Below, piece after piece: positions 14,252 through 22,653 of a DNA stretch of 25,647 bases. This DNA is from JAYSFC01 sp041913505. Its GTDB lineage: Bacteria; Pseudomonadota; Gammaproteobacteria; Burkholderiales; Burkholderiaceae_C. The position numbers and the translations under genes are program-made. The stretch spans positions 1 through 25,647 of the forward strand of contig JAYSFC010000046.1 of NCBI GenBank assembly GCA_041913505.1, written 5' to 3'. The notes beneath the pieces were generated by a model. The model saw only the letters and a list, made by a program, of their open reading frames with translations. It was not told the origin of the DNA and ran no database searches. The stretch's first letter is position 1. Every line of letters begins with the position of its first letter.

Positions 14252-17200
14252 ATGGCACAGTCTTCCACGCCCCTCGGCCTCTCCGGCCGCATCGCCGCCC
14301 TCTTCCTGCAGGCGCAGATCACACCGTTGCTCGCGCTGCTGGCCTTCCTGCTCGGCGCTTTCGCCGTGCTTGTAACGCCGCGCGAGGAAGAGCCTCAGAT
14401 CAACGTGACCATGGCCAACGTGCTCATTCCCTTCCCCGGGGCCTCGGTGGCCGACGTGGAACAGATGGTGGCCACGCCGGCCGAGCAGATGCTCGCGGGC
14501 ATGGAGGGTACGGACCACGTGATGTCGGTCTCGCGCCCGGGCCTGGCCGTGCTCACGGTCCAATTCAAGGTGGGCGTGCCGCGCACCGAGGCGCTCGTGC
14601 GCCTGCACGACCAGATCCGCAGCCACAGCGACTGGGCGCCCGGCGGCCTGGGTGTACAGCAACCGTTGATCCAGCCCAAGGGCATCGACGACGTGCCGAT
14701 CGTGAGCTTCACGCTGCATGGCCAAGATGGCAGCGCGGGCGCGTTCGACCTGGAGCGCGTGGCGCGCAGCGTGGAGGCCCAGTTGCAGCGTGTGCCCGGC
14801 ACGCGCGAAGTGCGCACCATCGGCGGCCCAGGCCGCGCCGTGCTCGTGCGCCTGGATCCGGCGCGCATGGCCAGCACGGGCACCACGGTGCAAGATCTGC
14901 GAGCCGCACTGCAGTCGGCCAACCAGGGCCTGCCCGTGGGCGACCTGCTCGCAGGCGAGCGCACCGTGGCCCTGGACGCGGGGCCCTTCATCGGCACGGC
15001 CGATGAGCTGTCTGATCTTGTGGTGGGTGTGCAGAACGGCAAACCGGTCTTCCTCAAGGATGTGGCCGAGCTGCGCGACGGCCCGCCGCCCGCGGTGCGT
15101 ACCGTGTGGCACGGTGCCCCGGCTTCCCAGGGGGCGCAGGAGTCGCCTGCCGTGACGCTGCAGGTCACCAAAAAGCCCGGCGAGAACGCCATTGACGTGG
15201 CCAACGCCCTCACGGCGCGCATGGACCAGTTGCGCAACACCGTGATCCCCGACGCCGTGCAGGTCGTCGAAACGCGCAACTACGGCGCCACCGCGAACGA
15301 CAAGGCGCAAAAGCTCATCCAGAAGCTGCTGTTCGCCACCGCATCGGTCGTGGCGCTGGTGTTCATCGCGCTGGGCCGGCGCGAGGCTGCCATCGTGGGC
15401 CTGGCCGTGGTGCTGACGCTCACGGTGACGCTGTTCGCCTCATGGGCCTGGGGATTCACGCTCAACCGCGTATCGCTGTTTGCGCTGATCTTCTCGATCG
15501 GCATCCTCGTGGACGATGCCATCGTGGTGGTGGAGAACATCCATCGCCACCAGCAGCTCGAGCCCGGGCTGAGCCTGCTGCAGAGCATCCCGCGCGCCGT
15601 GGACGAGGTGGGCGGCCCCACCATACTGGCCACGTTCACCGTGATCGCGGCACTGCTGCCGATGGCCTTCGTGTCGGGCCTCATGGGACCCTACATGGCC
15701 CCCATCCCCATCAACGCGAGCATGGGCATGCTGCTGTCGCTGGCCATCGCCTTCGTCGTAACGCCCTGGCTCGCGCGCCGCTGGATGAAGCCGCACACCG
15801 ATGGCGCGGGCCATGTGGAAGCCAGCGGCCTTTCCGCAAAGCTGGAGCCCCGGTTCGAGCGCCTCTTTGCCCCCCTGCTGCACCCGCAGCACGGCCGCCG
15901 CAACCGCCGCCTGCTGGGCCTGGCCGTGGCCGCGCTGATCGCACTGTCGGTGGCGTTGCCCGTGGTGGGCTGGGTGCAACTCAAGATGCTGCCGTTCGAC
16001 AACAAATCGGAGTTCCAGGTCGTCGTGGACATGCCGGCCGGCACGCCGCTCGAGGACACGGCCGCCGTGCTGCGCGAACTCGGCGCCCACCTGGCCACCG
16101 TGCCCGAGGTGCGCGACTACCAGGCCTATGCGGGCACGGCTTCGCCGATCAACTTCAACGGCCTGGTGCGCCAGTACGATCTGCGCGCGAGCAGTGAGCT
16201 AGGTGACATCCAGGTCAACCTGGTCGACAAACACCAGCGCAAGGAGCAAAGCCACGCCATCGCCATGCGCGTACGCCCCGCACTGCAAGAGATCGGCAAG
16301 CGCTGGGGCGCCAACGTCAAGGTGGTGGAGGTGCCGCCCGGACCGCCCGTGCTCGCCCCCATCGTGGCCGAGATCTACGGGCCCGAGGCCCAAGGCCGCA
16401 AGGACGTGGCGCAGGCCGTGCGTGCCGCCTTCGAGCGCACGGAGGGCGTCGTGGACGTGGACTCCACCACCATAGCCGCGGCCCCCCGCAAACTGCTGCT
16501 GGTGGACCGCCGCAAGGCCGCGCTGGCGGGCGTGCCGCAACAGGCCATCGTGGCCACGCTGCGCGCGGGCCTGGCGGGCGATGCGGCCACCTACCTGCAC
16601 GATGCGAGCAAGGCCCCCGTGCCCGTGCTGCTGCAACTGCCCGAGGAGAGCCATGGCAGCCTCGACACCCTGCTGCAGCTCACGGTGCGCGGCGCTTCGG
16701 GCCGCAACGTGCCCATCCGCGAGCTTGTCACCATCAGCGATACCCAGCGCGAGCAGCCCATCTACCACAAGGATCTGCTGCCCGTGGTGTACGTGCAGGG
16801 CGACATGGCTGGCCGCGTGGACAGCCCGCTCTACGGCATGTTCAGGATGCGCGGCGACATCGCGCAGATTCCGGTGCCCGGAGGCGGCTCGCTGCAGGAG
16901 TCGTTCGTGGCACCGCCGCACGACGCGCTGCGCGACTACACGCTGCGTTGGGACGGCGAGTGGCGCATCACCTACGAGACCTTCCGCGACATGGGGGCCG
17001 CCTATGCCGTGGGCCTGGTGCTGATCTACCTGCTGGTTGTGGCGCAGTTTGGCTCTTACCTTGCGCCGCTCATCATCATGGCGCCCATTCCGCTCACGCT
17101 CATCGGAGTAATGCCCGGGCACGCGCTGCTGGGTGCGCAGTTCACGGCCACCAGCATGATTGGCATGATCGCGCTGGCCGGCATCATCGTGCGCAACTCC

Positions 17201-17479
17201 ATCCTGCTTGTGGACTTTGTGCGCTTGCAGGAGCACAACGGCGTGCCGCTCGCGCGGGCCGTGGTGCATGCGGTGGCCACGCGCGCCCAGCCCATCGTGC
17301 TCACGGGCCTGGCGGCCATGATCGGGGCGTTCTTCATCCTGGACGATCCGATCTTCAACGGCCTTGCCATCTCGCTGATCTTCGGCATCTTCGTCTCGAC
17401 GCTGCTCACGCTCGTGGTCATTCCCACGCTGTACTACGCGGCCTACCACCGCCCGCAAGAGGCGGCCCCGCAGAACTGA
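14252..17479 (+). CDS. RND-family efflux pump permease (HAE1-like)
   Basis: A 1075-residue proton-driven inner-membrane pump with two homologous halves. Visible elements are the first membrane helix (about residues 18-37), porter domain sequence VLIPFPGASVADVEQMVATPAEQ, the TM4 motif SIGILVDDAIVVVENIHRH with the proton-relay pair D421-D422, and in the second half GLVLIYLLVVAQFGSYLAPL, MIGMIALAGIIVRNSILLVDF and LTLVVIPTLYY. ATG 14252 is one base after the adaptor stop. The sequence belongs with hydrophobe/amphiphile exporters rather than the metal (CusA/CzcA) type, but substrate cannot be read from it. The sulfide:quinone oxidoreductase gene follows within 41 bases, so pump and enzyme are probably one transcript. 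Confidence 0.95.
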   Translation: MAQSSTPLGLSGRIAALFLQAQITPLLALLAFLLGAFAVLVTPREEEPQINVTMANVLIPFPGASVADVEQMVATPAEQMLAGMEGTDHVMSVSRPGLAVLTVQFKVGVPRTEALVRLHDQIRSHSDWAPGGLGVQQPLIQPKGIDDVPIVSFTLHGQDGSAGAFDLERVARSVEAQLQRVPGTREVRTIGGPGRAVLVRLDPARMASTGTTVQDLRAALQSANQGLPVGDLLAGERTVALDAGPFIGTADELSDLVVGVQNGKPVFLKDVAELRDGPPPAVRTVWHGAPASQGAQESPAVTLQVTKKPGENAIDVANALTARMDQLRNTVIPDAVQVVETRNYGATANDKAQKLIQKLLFATASVVALVFIALGRREAAIVGLAVVLTLTVTLFASWAWGFTLNRVSLFALIFSIGILVDDAIVVVENIHRHQQLEPGLSLLQSIPRAVDEVGGPTILATFTVIAALLPMAFVSGLMGPYMAPIPINASMGMLLSLAIAFVVTPWLARRWMKPHTDGAGHVEASGLSAKLEPRFERLFAPLLHPQHGRRNRRLLGLAVAALIALSVALPVVGWVQLKMLPFDNKSEFQVVVDMPAGTPLEDTAAVLRELGAHLATVPEVRDYQAYAGTASPINFNGLVRQYDLRASSELGDIQVNLVDKHQRKEQSHAIAMRVRPALQEIGKRWGANVKVVEVPPGPPVLAPIVAEIYGPEAQGRKDVAQAVRAAFERTEGVVDVDSTTIAAAPRKLLLVDRRKAALAGVPQQAIVATLRAGLAGDAATYLHDASKAPVPVLLQLPEESHGSLDTLLQLTVRGASGRNVPIRELVTISDTQREQPIYHKDLLPVVYVQGDMAGRVDSPLYGMFRMRGDIAQIPVPGGGSLQESFVAPPHDALRDYTLRWDGEWRITYETFRDMGAAYAVGLVLIYLLVVAQFGSYLAPLIIMAPIPLTLIGVMPGHALLGAQFTATSMIGMIALAGIIVRNSILLVDFVRLQEHNGVPLARAVVHAVATRAQPIVLTGLAAMIGAFFILDDPIFNGLAISLIFGIFVSTLLTLVVIPTLYYAAYHRPQEAAPQN

Positions 17480-17519
17480 AGCTCACCCGCCCTCAAACCC
17501 AGGAGAACAGGAGACAACC

Positions 17520-18794
17520 ATGGCCCACATCGTGATCATTGGCGCAGGCTTGGGCGGCATGCCCGCCGCGTACGAACTGCGCAGCAAGCTGCCACGGGAA
17601 CACCGCATCACCGTGGTCAGCGCCGTGGACTACTTCCAATTCGTGCCCTCCAATCCCTGGATCGCCGTCGGCTGGCGGCAGCGCGAGGACATCATCCTGG
17701 AGATCCGGCCGCTGTTGGAGCGCAAAGGCATCGACTTCATTGCCCACGCGGTGCAGGCCATCGATGCGTCCGCGAACACGCTGACGCTGGATGACGCCAG
17801 CACCTTGTCATACGACCACCTGGTCATCACCACCGGGCCGCGCCTGGCGTTCGAGGAAATTCCCGGCGCCGGCCCGCACGGCGGCCACACCCATTCGGTC
17901 TGCACGGTGGACCACGCGCAGCGGTTCTGGCAGGACTACCAGGCGTTCCTGCAGGCTCCCGGGCCCATTGTCATCGGCGCCATGCCGGGGGCGAGCTGCT
18001 TCGGCCCCGCTTACGAGTTCGCGTTCATCGTGGCTGCGGACCTGCGCAAGCGCAAGCTGCGCCACAAGGTGCCCATCACGTTCGTCACCAGCGAGCCCTA
18101 CATCGGCCATCTGGGCCTGGGCGGCGTGGGCGACAGCAAGAGCATGCTGGAGAGCGAGCTGCGCAGCCAGGACATCAAGTGGATCACGAACGCGCGCACC
18201 ACCCGCGTCGAGGCGGGCAAGATGTACGTGGAGCAGCTCGATGACAAGGGCAACGTGGACCGCTCGCACGAACTGGCGTTCAACCTTTCGATGATGCTGC
18301 CCGCCTTCAAGGGCGTGGACGCCGTTGCAGCCGTGCCCAAGCTGTGCAACCCGCGCGGGTTCGTGATCGTGGACGAACACCAGCGCAGCAAGGCCTACCC
18401 CAACATCTTCGCGGCCGGCGTCTGCGTGGCCATTCCGCCGGTCGAGGCCACGCCCGTGCCGACGGGCGCGCCCAAGACGGGCTACATGATCGAAACCATG
18501 GTGTCGGCCATCGTGCACAACATCGCGGCCGATATTGCGGGCCAGCCGGCCACGGCCACGGCCACCTGGAACGCCATCTGCCTGGCCGACATGGGCGACA
18601 CCGGTGCCGCCTTCGTGGCGCTGCCCCAGTTGCCCCCGCGCAACGTCAACTGGTTCAAGAAGGGCAAGTGGGTGCACCTCGGAAAGATCGCCTTCGAGAA
18701 GTACTTCCTGAACAAGATGAAGACAGGCAACACCGAGCCGATCTATGAAAAGTACATCCTCAAGCTGCTGGGTATCGCCCGGCTGAACGATTGA
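17520..18794 (+). CDS. sqr: Sulfide:quinone oxidoreductase
   Basis: SQR is a membrane-bound flavoprotein that oxidises sulfide to sulfane sulfur or polysulfide and gives the electrons to quinone. The 424-residue protein has the FAD motif GAGLGG (8-13), an ATG-type strand YDHLVITTGPRLAF and an FAD-contacting VFAAG-like NIFAAGVC. The three cysteines expected of SQR are in place: C128 (HSVCTVDH), C160 (GASCFGPAYEF) and C354 (NAICLADMGD), close to the numbering of Acidithiobacillus SQR. The C-terminal segment (380-424) is basic and likely amphipathic, as needed for membrane attachment. Two more cysteines are at 276 and 302. A good ribosome site precedes ATG 17520. Confidence 0.88.
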   Translation: MAHIVIIGAGLGGMPAAYELRSKLPREHRITVVSAVDYFQFVPSNPWIAVGWRQREDIILEIRPLLERKGIDFIAHAVQAIDASANTLTLDDASTLSYDHLVITTGPRLAFEEIPGAGPHGGHTHSVCTVDHAQRFWQDYQAFLQAPGPIVIGAMPGASCFGPAYEFAFIVAADLRKRKLRHKVPITFVTSEPYIGHLGLGGVGDSKSMLESELRSQDIKWITNARTTRVEAGKMYVEQLDDKGNVDRSHELAFNLSMMLPAFKGVDAVAAVPKLCNPRGFVIVDEHQRSKAYPNIFAAGVCVAIPPVEATPVPTGAPKTGYMIETMVSAIVHNIAADIAGQPATATATWNAICLADMGDTGAAFVALPQLPPRNVNWFKKGKWVHLGKIAFEKYFLNKMKTGNTEPIYEKYILKLLGIARLND

Positions 18795-18834
18795 GGCCTT
18801 CATTCTCAATCCCCTACCAACCAAGGAGCCTTCC

Positions 18835-19044
18835 ATGACAACCTGGCAAGTCGTGCGCGTCGTCGCCGGCACATTCATTCTGCTTTCCCTGGCGCTGGGC
18901 ATTCCCGGCAGCCCCCTTTTCGTCAGCCAGTGGTGGCTGGCCTTCACGGCATTCGTGGGCGTCAACCTGCTGCAAAGCGGCTTCACCGGCTGGTGCATGA
19001 TGGAAACCATCCTGCGCAAGCTGGGCATCCGCCCTGGCTGCTAA
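18835..19044 (+). CDS. DUF2892 (YgaP membrane-domain-like) protein, first copy
   Basis: A 69-residue protein with two membrane segments (about 7-23 and 30-48) and the family ending NLLQSGFTGWCMMETILRKLGI, with C54 next to the second helix and a terminal C69. This is the DUF2892 type, which in Escherichia coli YgaP is fused to a rhodanese and may move sulfur species across or along the membrane. Here it stands alone between SQR and the outer-membrane factor, while the rhodanese is a separate gene downstream. AAGGAG lies just upstream of the ATG. Confidence 0.85.
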   Translation: MTTWQVVRVVAGTFILLSLALGIPGSPLFVSQWWLAFTAFVGVNLLQSGFTGWCMMETILRKLGIRPGC

Positions 19045-19057
19045 GGAGGTGCCCGCC

Positions 19058-20455
19058 ATGCGCCGATGGCTCTTGAGCGCCGCCCTGCTGGCCTGCGGCC
19101 TGGGCGCGGCCCACGCCGCCGATCTGCGCGAGGCGTGGCTGGCCGCGCGCCAGCACCACCCCGACATGGCGGCGGCTGCGGCCTCGCAGGCCGTGGCCGA
19201 TGCCCGCCGGCAGCAGGCCAACCGGCTGTGGAACCCCACCGTTGCCGCAAACGCTTCGGCAGGCGCCATGGGTGCGCGGACTGCCTCGCACGGGGCCGCG
19301 TTCAGCCTGCCCGGCGCGCCCACGACGTCCGGGGTGGGGTTTGAAACCTCGGTGGACAGCGGCCCGGGCGCGCGCTGGGGCGTCGTAGCCCGCATGCCGG
19401 TCTACAGCCCGGTGCGCACGGCGCAGGAGCGCCAATTACAGCTCTCTGCCGATCTGGCGGACCTGCAAGCCAGCGCCGTGCAGCAGCAGTTGATGCTGCA
19501 GACCGCCCAGCAGTACTTTGGCGCGGTGTTGGCGCAGCAGCAGCAGGCATTGCTGCGGCGCCAGCAGGACACCACCCAGCGCGCCCTGGCCGAAGCCCAG
19601 GACCGCTTTCGCCTGGGCGACGCGCCGGTGACCGACATGCGCGAAGCCGAGGCCCGCGCCAGCGCCGTGGCTGCCCAGCTCCAGGCGGCCGATGTGGACG
19701 TGCAGGTGGCCCACCAGGCGCTGGCCGCCTCCACCGGCTGGAGCGCGGAGCACATGCCCGCCCTGCACCTGCCGGCCACCACCGATGACAACGCCTCCGC
19801 GGCCTCGGCACCACTCGCGCCGCTGGCGCAATGGCTCGAGCAGGTCGAACGCGACAACCTGCAGCTGCGCCAGCAAGCCCAGGCCGTGGCACTGGCTCAG
19901 CAGGAGGCGGCCAAGGCCGCTCGCGGCGCCGATACCACGGTGGACCTGGTCGGCCAGGCGGGCGGAGACCGCCTGTCGGGCTCTGGCCGCTGGGGCTCCG
20001 CCAGCAACACCGCAAGCCAGTACCTCGTGGGCGTACAGGTGCAGATTCCGCTGTACACCGGCGGCCAGCGCGATGCCAAGCTGCAGGAGCAGTTGCGGCT
20101 GGAAGACAAGGCCCGCGCGGACCTCGACAGCGCGCGGCTCGCGATCGCCCAGCAGACGCGCGGCACCTGGCTGCAGTTGCAGGCCGGCACGGCCCGCGCC
20201 CAGGCCCTGGAGGCCGCTGTACGTGCCGCGCAGTTGCGCCTGCAAGCCACGGAGCTGGGCCGCCAGGTTGGCGACCGCACCACGCTCGAACTGCTGCAGG
20301 CGCAGCAGGACGCCATGCAGGCCGAATCGAACCTGCTGCAACACCGCGCAGCCATGGCCCAGTTGCGCCTGCAGCTTGCGGCTCTGGCGGGCCGGCTCGA
20401 TGAGCCGGCCCTGCTCGCAGCCACCGATCCGGCGCGGACCATCGGCACGCCGTGA
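19058..20455 (+). CDS. TolC-like outer membrane efflux protein
   Basis: A 465-residue outer membrane factor that would complete the tripartite pump with the adaptor and RND permease of the same array. The signal peptide MRRWLLSAALLACGLGAAHA ends at a normal cleavage site. The rest has the two-repeat TolC plan: helices rich in Ala, Gln and Leu (for example 130-200 and 270-300), the coupling segment RFRLGDAPVTDMREAEAR and the second-repeat strand YLVGVQVQIPLYTGGQRDAKLQEQ, then ELGRQVGDRTTLELLQAQQD. AAGGAGGT at 19043-19050 gives ATG 19058 ideal spacing; an in-frame GTG at 19049 lies inside that site and is rejected. The preceding stop (19042-19044) touches the ribosome site, so expression is probably coupled. 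Confidence 0.92.
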   Translation: MRRWLLSAALLACGLGAAHAADLREAWLAARQHHPDMAAAAASQAVADARRQQANRLWNPTVAANASAGAMGARTASHGAAFSLPGAPTTSGVGFETSVDSGPGARWGVVARMPVYSPVRTAQERQLQLSADLADLQASAVQQQLMLQTAQQYFGAVLAQQQQALLRRQQDTTQRALAEAQDRFRLGDAPVTDMREAEARASAVAAQLQAADVDVQVAHQALAASTGWSAEHMPALHLPATTDDNASAASAPLAPLAQWLEQVERDNLQLRQQAQAVALAQQEAAKAARGADTTVDLVGQAGGDRLSGSGRWGSASNTASQYLVGVQVQIPLYTGGQRDAKLQEQLRLEDKARADLDSARLAIAQQTRGTWLQLQAGTARAQALEAAVRAAQLRLQATELGRQVGDRTTLELLQAQQDAMQAESNLLQHRAAMAQLRLQLAALAGRLDEPALLAATDPARTIGTP

Positions 20456-20489
20456 TACGCCAACGACCTTGCCACTCCCGAGCCCTCAC

Positions 20490-20774
20490 ATGACACAGCC
20501 CACTCCTCCCCTCGTCGTGGACGTCCGTTCGCCCGGCGAATTTTCCAGCGGCCACGTGGCCGGCGCCATCAACCTGCCCCTGAGCCACCTGATGGAGCAG
20601 GCCACCAGTGTTCTGCCGAAGCGCGATGCTCCGCTGCTCTTGTGCTGCGTTTCGGGCGCACGCTCCGACATGGCCGCGCAGTGGCTGCGCGCGCAAGGCT
20701 ACACACAGGTCGCCAATGGCGGCAGCGTGGGCTCCGTGGCCTTGCGCCTGGGCCTGCCCATCGAGCGCGACTGA
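20490..20774 (+). CDS. Single-domain rhodanese sulfurtransferase
   Basis: A 94-residue cytosolic rhodanese. It has VVDVRSPGEFSSGHVAGAINLP at the start, as in the family, and the active loop CVSGAR (C53 to R58), which fits the C-x-x-G-x-R pattern; C52 lies directly beside the catalytic cysteine. Rhodaneses move sulfane sulfur between carriers such as thiosulfate, glutathione persulfide and protein thiols. In this array it probably handles the product of SQR. It matches the N-terminal half of YgaP, while the membrane half is encoded separately by the two DUF2892 genes. The ATG follows the outer-membrane gene by 34 bases; the ribosome site is weak. Confidence 0.9.
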   Translation: MTQPTPPLVVDVRSPGEFSSGHVAGAINLPLSHLMEQATSVLPKRDAPLLLCCVSGARSDMAAQWLRAQGYTQVANGGSVGSVALRLGLPIERD

Positions 20775-20809
20775 ACAACCCCTACCTATTGCATAAAAAG
20801 GAGCACCGC

Positions 20810-21256
20810 ATGAGCAACGAACGGGTGACCGTGGAATTGACCCAGATCGCCGATTACCGCTACGAAAACCGCTTTGGCGGCAGCGTTCCCTCGCTGGTCA
20901 CGGACGAACCCGCACCGTTGGGCACGGGCCAGGGCCCCTCGCCGGTGCACCTGCTGTGCGCGTCCGTGGGCAACTGCCTGAGCGACTCCCTGCTGTTCGC
21001 ATTGCGCAAGTTCAAGCAGCAGCCCGAGCCGCTGCGCGCCGCCGTGCAGGCCGAGGTGGGCCGCAATGCCGAGGGCCGTCTGCGCATCCTGCAGATCACC
21101 GCCACCCTGCGCCTGGGCGTACCCGCGAGCCAGCTGGAGCACCTGGACCGGGTCCTGGGCCAGTTCGAGGCCTTCTGCACGGTCACGCAGAGCGTGGGCC
21201 AGGGCATCCCCATCACCGTGAAGGTGGTGGATTCCGAAGATCGTGTGCTCAAATGA
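20810..21256 (+). CDS. OsmC-family protein with both redox cysteines
   Basis: A 148-residue OsmC/Ohr-fold protein. The fold's helix has LLCASVGNCLSDSLLFAL, with C56 as the likely peroxidatic cysteine and C50 nearby; the second redox cysteine is C123 in FCTVTQSVGQGIPI. Members of the family reduce organic or lipid hydroperoxides with thiol help. Here the protein sits among sulfur-handling genes, so it may act on oxidised or persulfidated thiols; that is inference. The ATG at 20810 has AAAAGGAG just upstream. The frame continues upstream into the rhodanese gene but without a plausible start. Confidence 0.88.
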   Translation: MSNERVTVELTQIADYRYENRFGGSVPSLVTDEPAPLGTGQGPSPVHLLCASVGNCLSDSLLFALRKFKQQPEPLRAAVQAEVGRNAEGRLRILQITATLRLGVPASQLEHLDRVLGQFEAFCTVTQSVGQGIPITVKVVDSEDRVLK

Positions 21257-21332
21257 CACCCGACGGCGCGAAACCGCGGCGTCCTGCGTACCGCCTATCG
21301 CGCCAGCTTTTGCAACCTAAAGGAAAAACACC

Positions 21333-21536
21333 ATGAAAGCCAATGTTGGAAACCTGGATCGCGTGCTGCGCATCGTCGTCGGCCTGGTGCTGATCGCCCT
21401 GGCCGCTACCGGCACTGTGGGTTGGTGGGGCTGGATCGGCATCGTGCCGCTGGCCACGGGCCTGCTGCGCGTCTGCCCCGCTTACTCGCTGCTGGGTGCC
21501 AGCACCTGCCCCCTTGAAAAGACCGCCGATAAGTAA
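21333..21536 (+). CDS. DUF2892 (YgaP membrane-domain-like) protein, second copy
   Basis: A 67-residue protein of the DUF2892 family: NVGNLDRVLRIVVGLVLIAL, a two-helix hydrophobic core broken by WWGWIG, then GLLRVCPAYSLLGASTCPLEK with C48 and C59. This form, with the NVG-DR-R start and CP-Y-LLG-STC end, is the commoner subtype and differs from the first copy at 18835. AAAGGAAA precedes the ATG. It is the last gene of the array and is followed directly by a strong terminator. Confidence 0.92.
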   Translation: MKANVGNLDRVLRIVVGLVLIALAATGTVGWWGWIGIVPLATGLLRVCPAYSLLGASTCPLEKTADK

Positions 21537-21557
21537 GCTAGAACACGGTTGAATCCC

Positions 21558-21604
21558 AAAAGAGCGGCTGGTGCTTGTCTTTCAAGCACCAGCCGCTCTT
21601 TTTT
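21558..21604. terminator. Bidirectional intrinsic terminator, 20-bp perfect stem
   Basis: Arms at 21558-21577 (AAAAGAGCGGCTGGTGCTTG) and 21583-21602 pair without mismatch around the loop TCTTT, with A-rich and T-rich edges on each side. It separates the plus-strand sulfur and efflux array from the convergent bioB gene, whose stop codon begins at the edge of the T-tract, and can serve both. Confidence 0.95.
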
Positions 21605-22653
21605 CAGGAGCAAGCCGCCGCAGTGGCGTGGTGCAGGTCGTGCGTATCCGTGGTCGTGGTGCGGTGGCCATGCAGGCCCAGCTTGGCGAGCAGCTGCACA
21701 TCGGCCTCGACATCGGGGTTGCCCGTCACGAGCAGCTTGTCGCCATAGAAGATGGAGTTGGCGCCCGCCATGAAGCACAGCGCCTGCACGGCCTCGCCGA
21801 GTTGCTGGCGCCCGGCCGAAAGGCGCACGCGCGCGCGGGGCATGGTGATGCGCGCCACGGCGATCACGCGCACGAAGTCGAACGGGTCGATGGGGTCGCT
21901 ATCGGCCAGCGGCGTGCCCGGCACGCGCACCAGGCTGTTGATGGGCACGGACTCGGGGTACGGGTTCAGGTTGGCCAGTTGCGCGATCAGGCCCGCGCGG
22001 TGCACGGGCGCCTCGCCCATGCCCACGATGCCGCCGCAGCACACGCTGATGCCGGCGGCGCGCACGCTCGCCAGCGTGTCCAGCCGGTCCTGGTACTGGC
22101 GCGTGCTCACCACGTCGGTGTAGTACTCGGGCGCGGTATCGAGGTTGTGGTTGTAGTAGTCCAGACCCGCGCCCTTGAGCGCCTGGGCCTGGTGCGGCTC
22201 CAGCATGCCCAGCGTGGCGCAGGTCTGCATGCCCAGGCCCTTCACGGCGCTGATGAGTTCGCTCACCTTTTCGATGTCGCGGTCCTTGGGGGCGCGCCAG
22301 GCGGCCCCCATGCAAAAGCGCGTGGCGCCCGCATCCTTGGCGGCCTGCGCGGCGGCCGTGACTTCTTCCACGCTCATGAGCTTCTGGGCCTTCACGCCCG
22401 TGTCGAATTCGGCCGATTGTGGGCAATAGCCGCAGTTCTCGGGGCAGCCGCCGGTCTTCACCGACAGCAGCGTGGCGAGCTCGATATCGCCCGCGGGCCA
22501 GTGGGCGCGGTGCACGGTCTGGGCTTCAAACAGCAGATCGAGCAAGGGCTTGTCGAGCAGCGCCTGGATGGCCTCCACCGACCATGGCCCGGCCTCGCGG
22601 ACGGGAGCGGCCGGGCGGCGGTGCAGCTGTACAGGGTTGGTTGTGGCGTCCAT
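21604..22653 (-). CDS. bioB: Biotin synthase
   Basis: BioB is a radical SAM enzyme that inserts sulfur into dethiobiotin in the last step of biotin synthesis. The 349-residue protein has the radical-SAM cluster motif GGCPENCGYCPQS (C70, C74, C77), then FCMGAAWRAPKDRD, YYNHNLDTAPEYY, SVCCGGIVGMGE and the second-cluster region RVRLSAGRQ. I chose ATG 22653 with AAGGG upstream; a GTG five codons earlier is possible. No other biotin genes adjoin it, but the biotin-dependent carboxylase further along the same strand is a user of its product. The upstream region shows no obvious promoter or BirA-type operator. Confidence 0.97.
   Translation of the reverse strand: MDATTNPVQLHRRPAAPVREAGPWSVEAIQALLDKPLLDLLFEAQTVHRAHWPAGDIELATLLSVKTGGCPENCGYCPQSAEFDTGVKAQKLMSVEEVTAAAQAAKDAGATRFCMGAAWRAPKDRDIEKVSELISAVKGLGMQTCATLGMLEPHQAQALKGAGLDYYNHNLDTAPEYYTDVVSTRQYQDRLDTLASVRAAGISVCCGGIVGMGEAPVHRAGLIAQLANLNPYPESVPINSLVRVPGTPLADSDPIDPFDFVRVIAVARITMPRARVRLSAGRQQLGEAVQALCFMAGANSIFYGDKLLVTGNPDVEADVQLLAKLGLHGHRTTTTDTHDLHHATAAACS

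Noticed and set aside
13790..15310. A 506-residue minus-strand frame opposite the RND adaptor and permease
   Set aside because: Overlaps two confidently identified genes; His/Arg/Gly-rich sequence with no domain.
14252..17479. Metal-exporting (CusA/CzcA type) RND pump, suggested by the ArsR-family neighbour
   Set aside because: The TM4 region and porter sequence look like the hydrophobe/amphiphile group and no periplasmic metal-binding methionine or histidine cluster is visible; not fully excluded.
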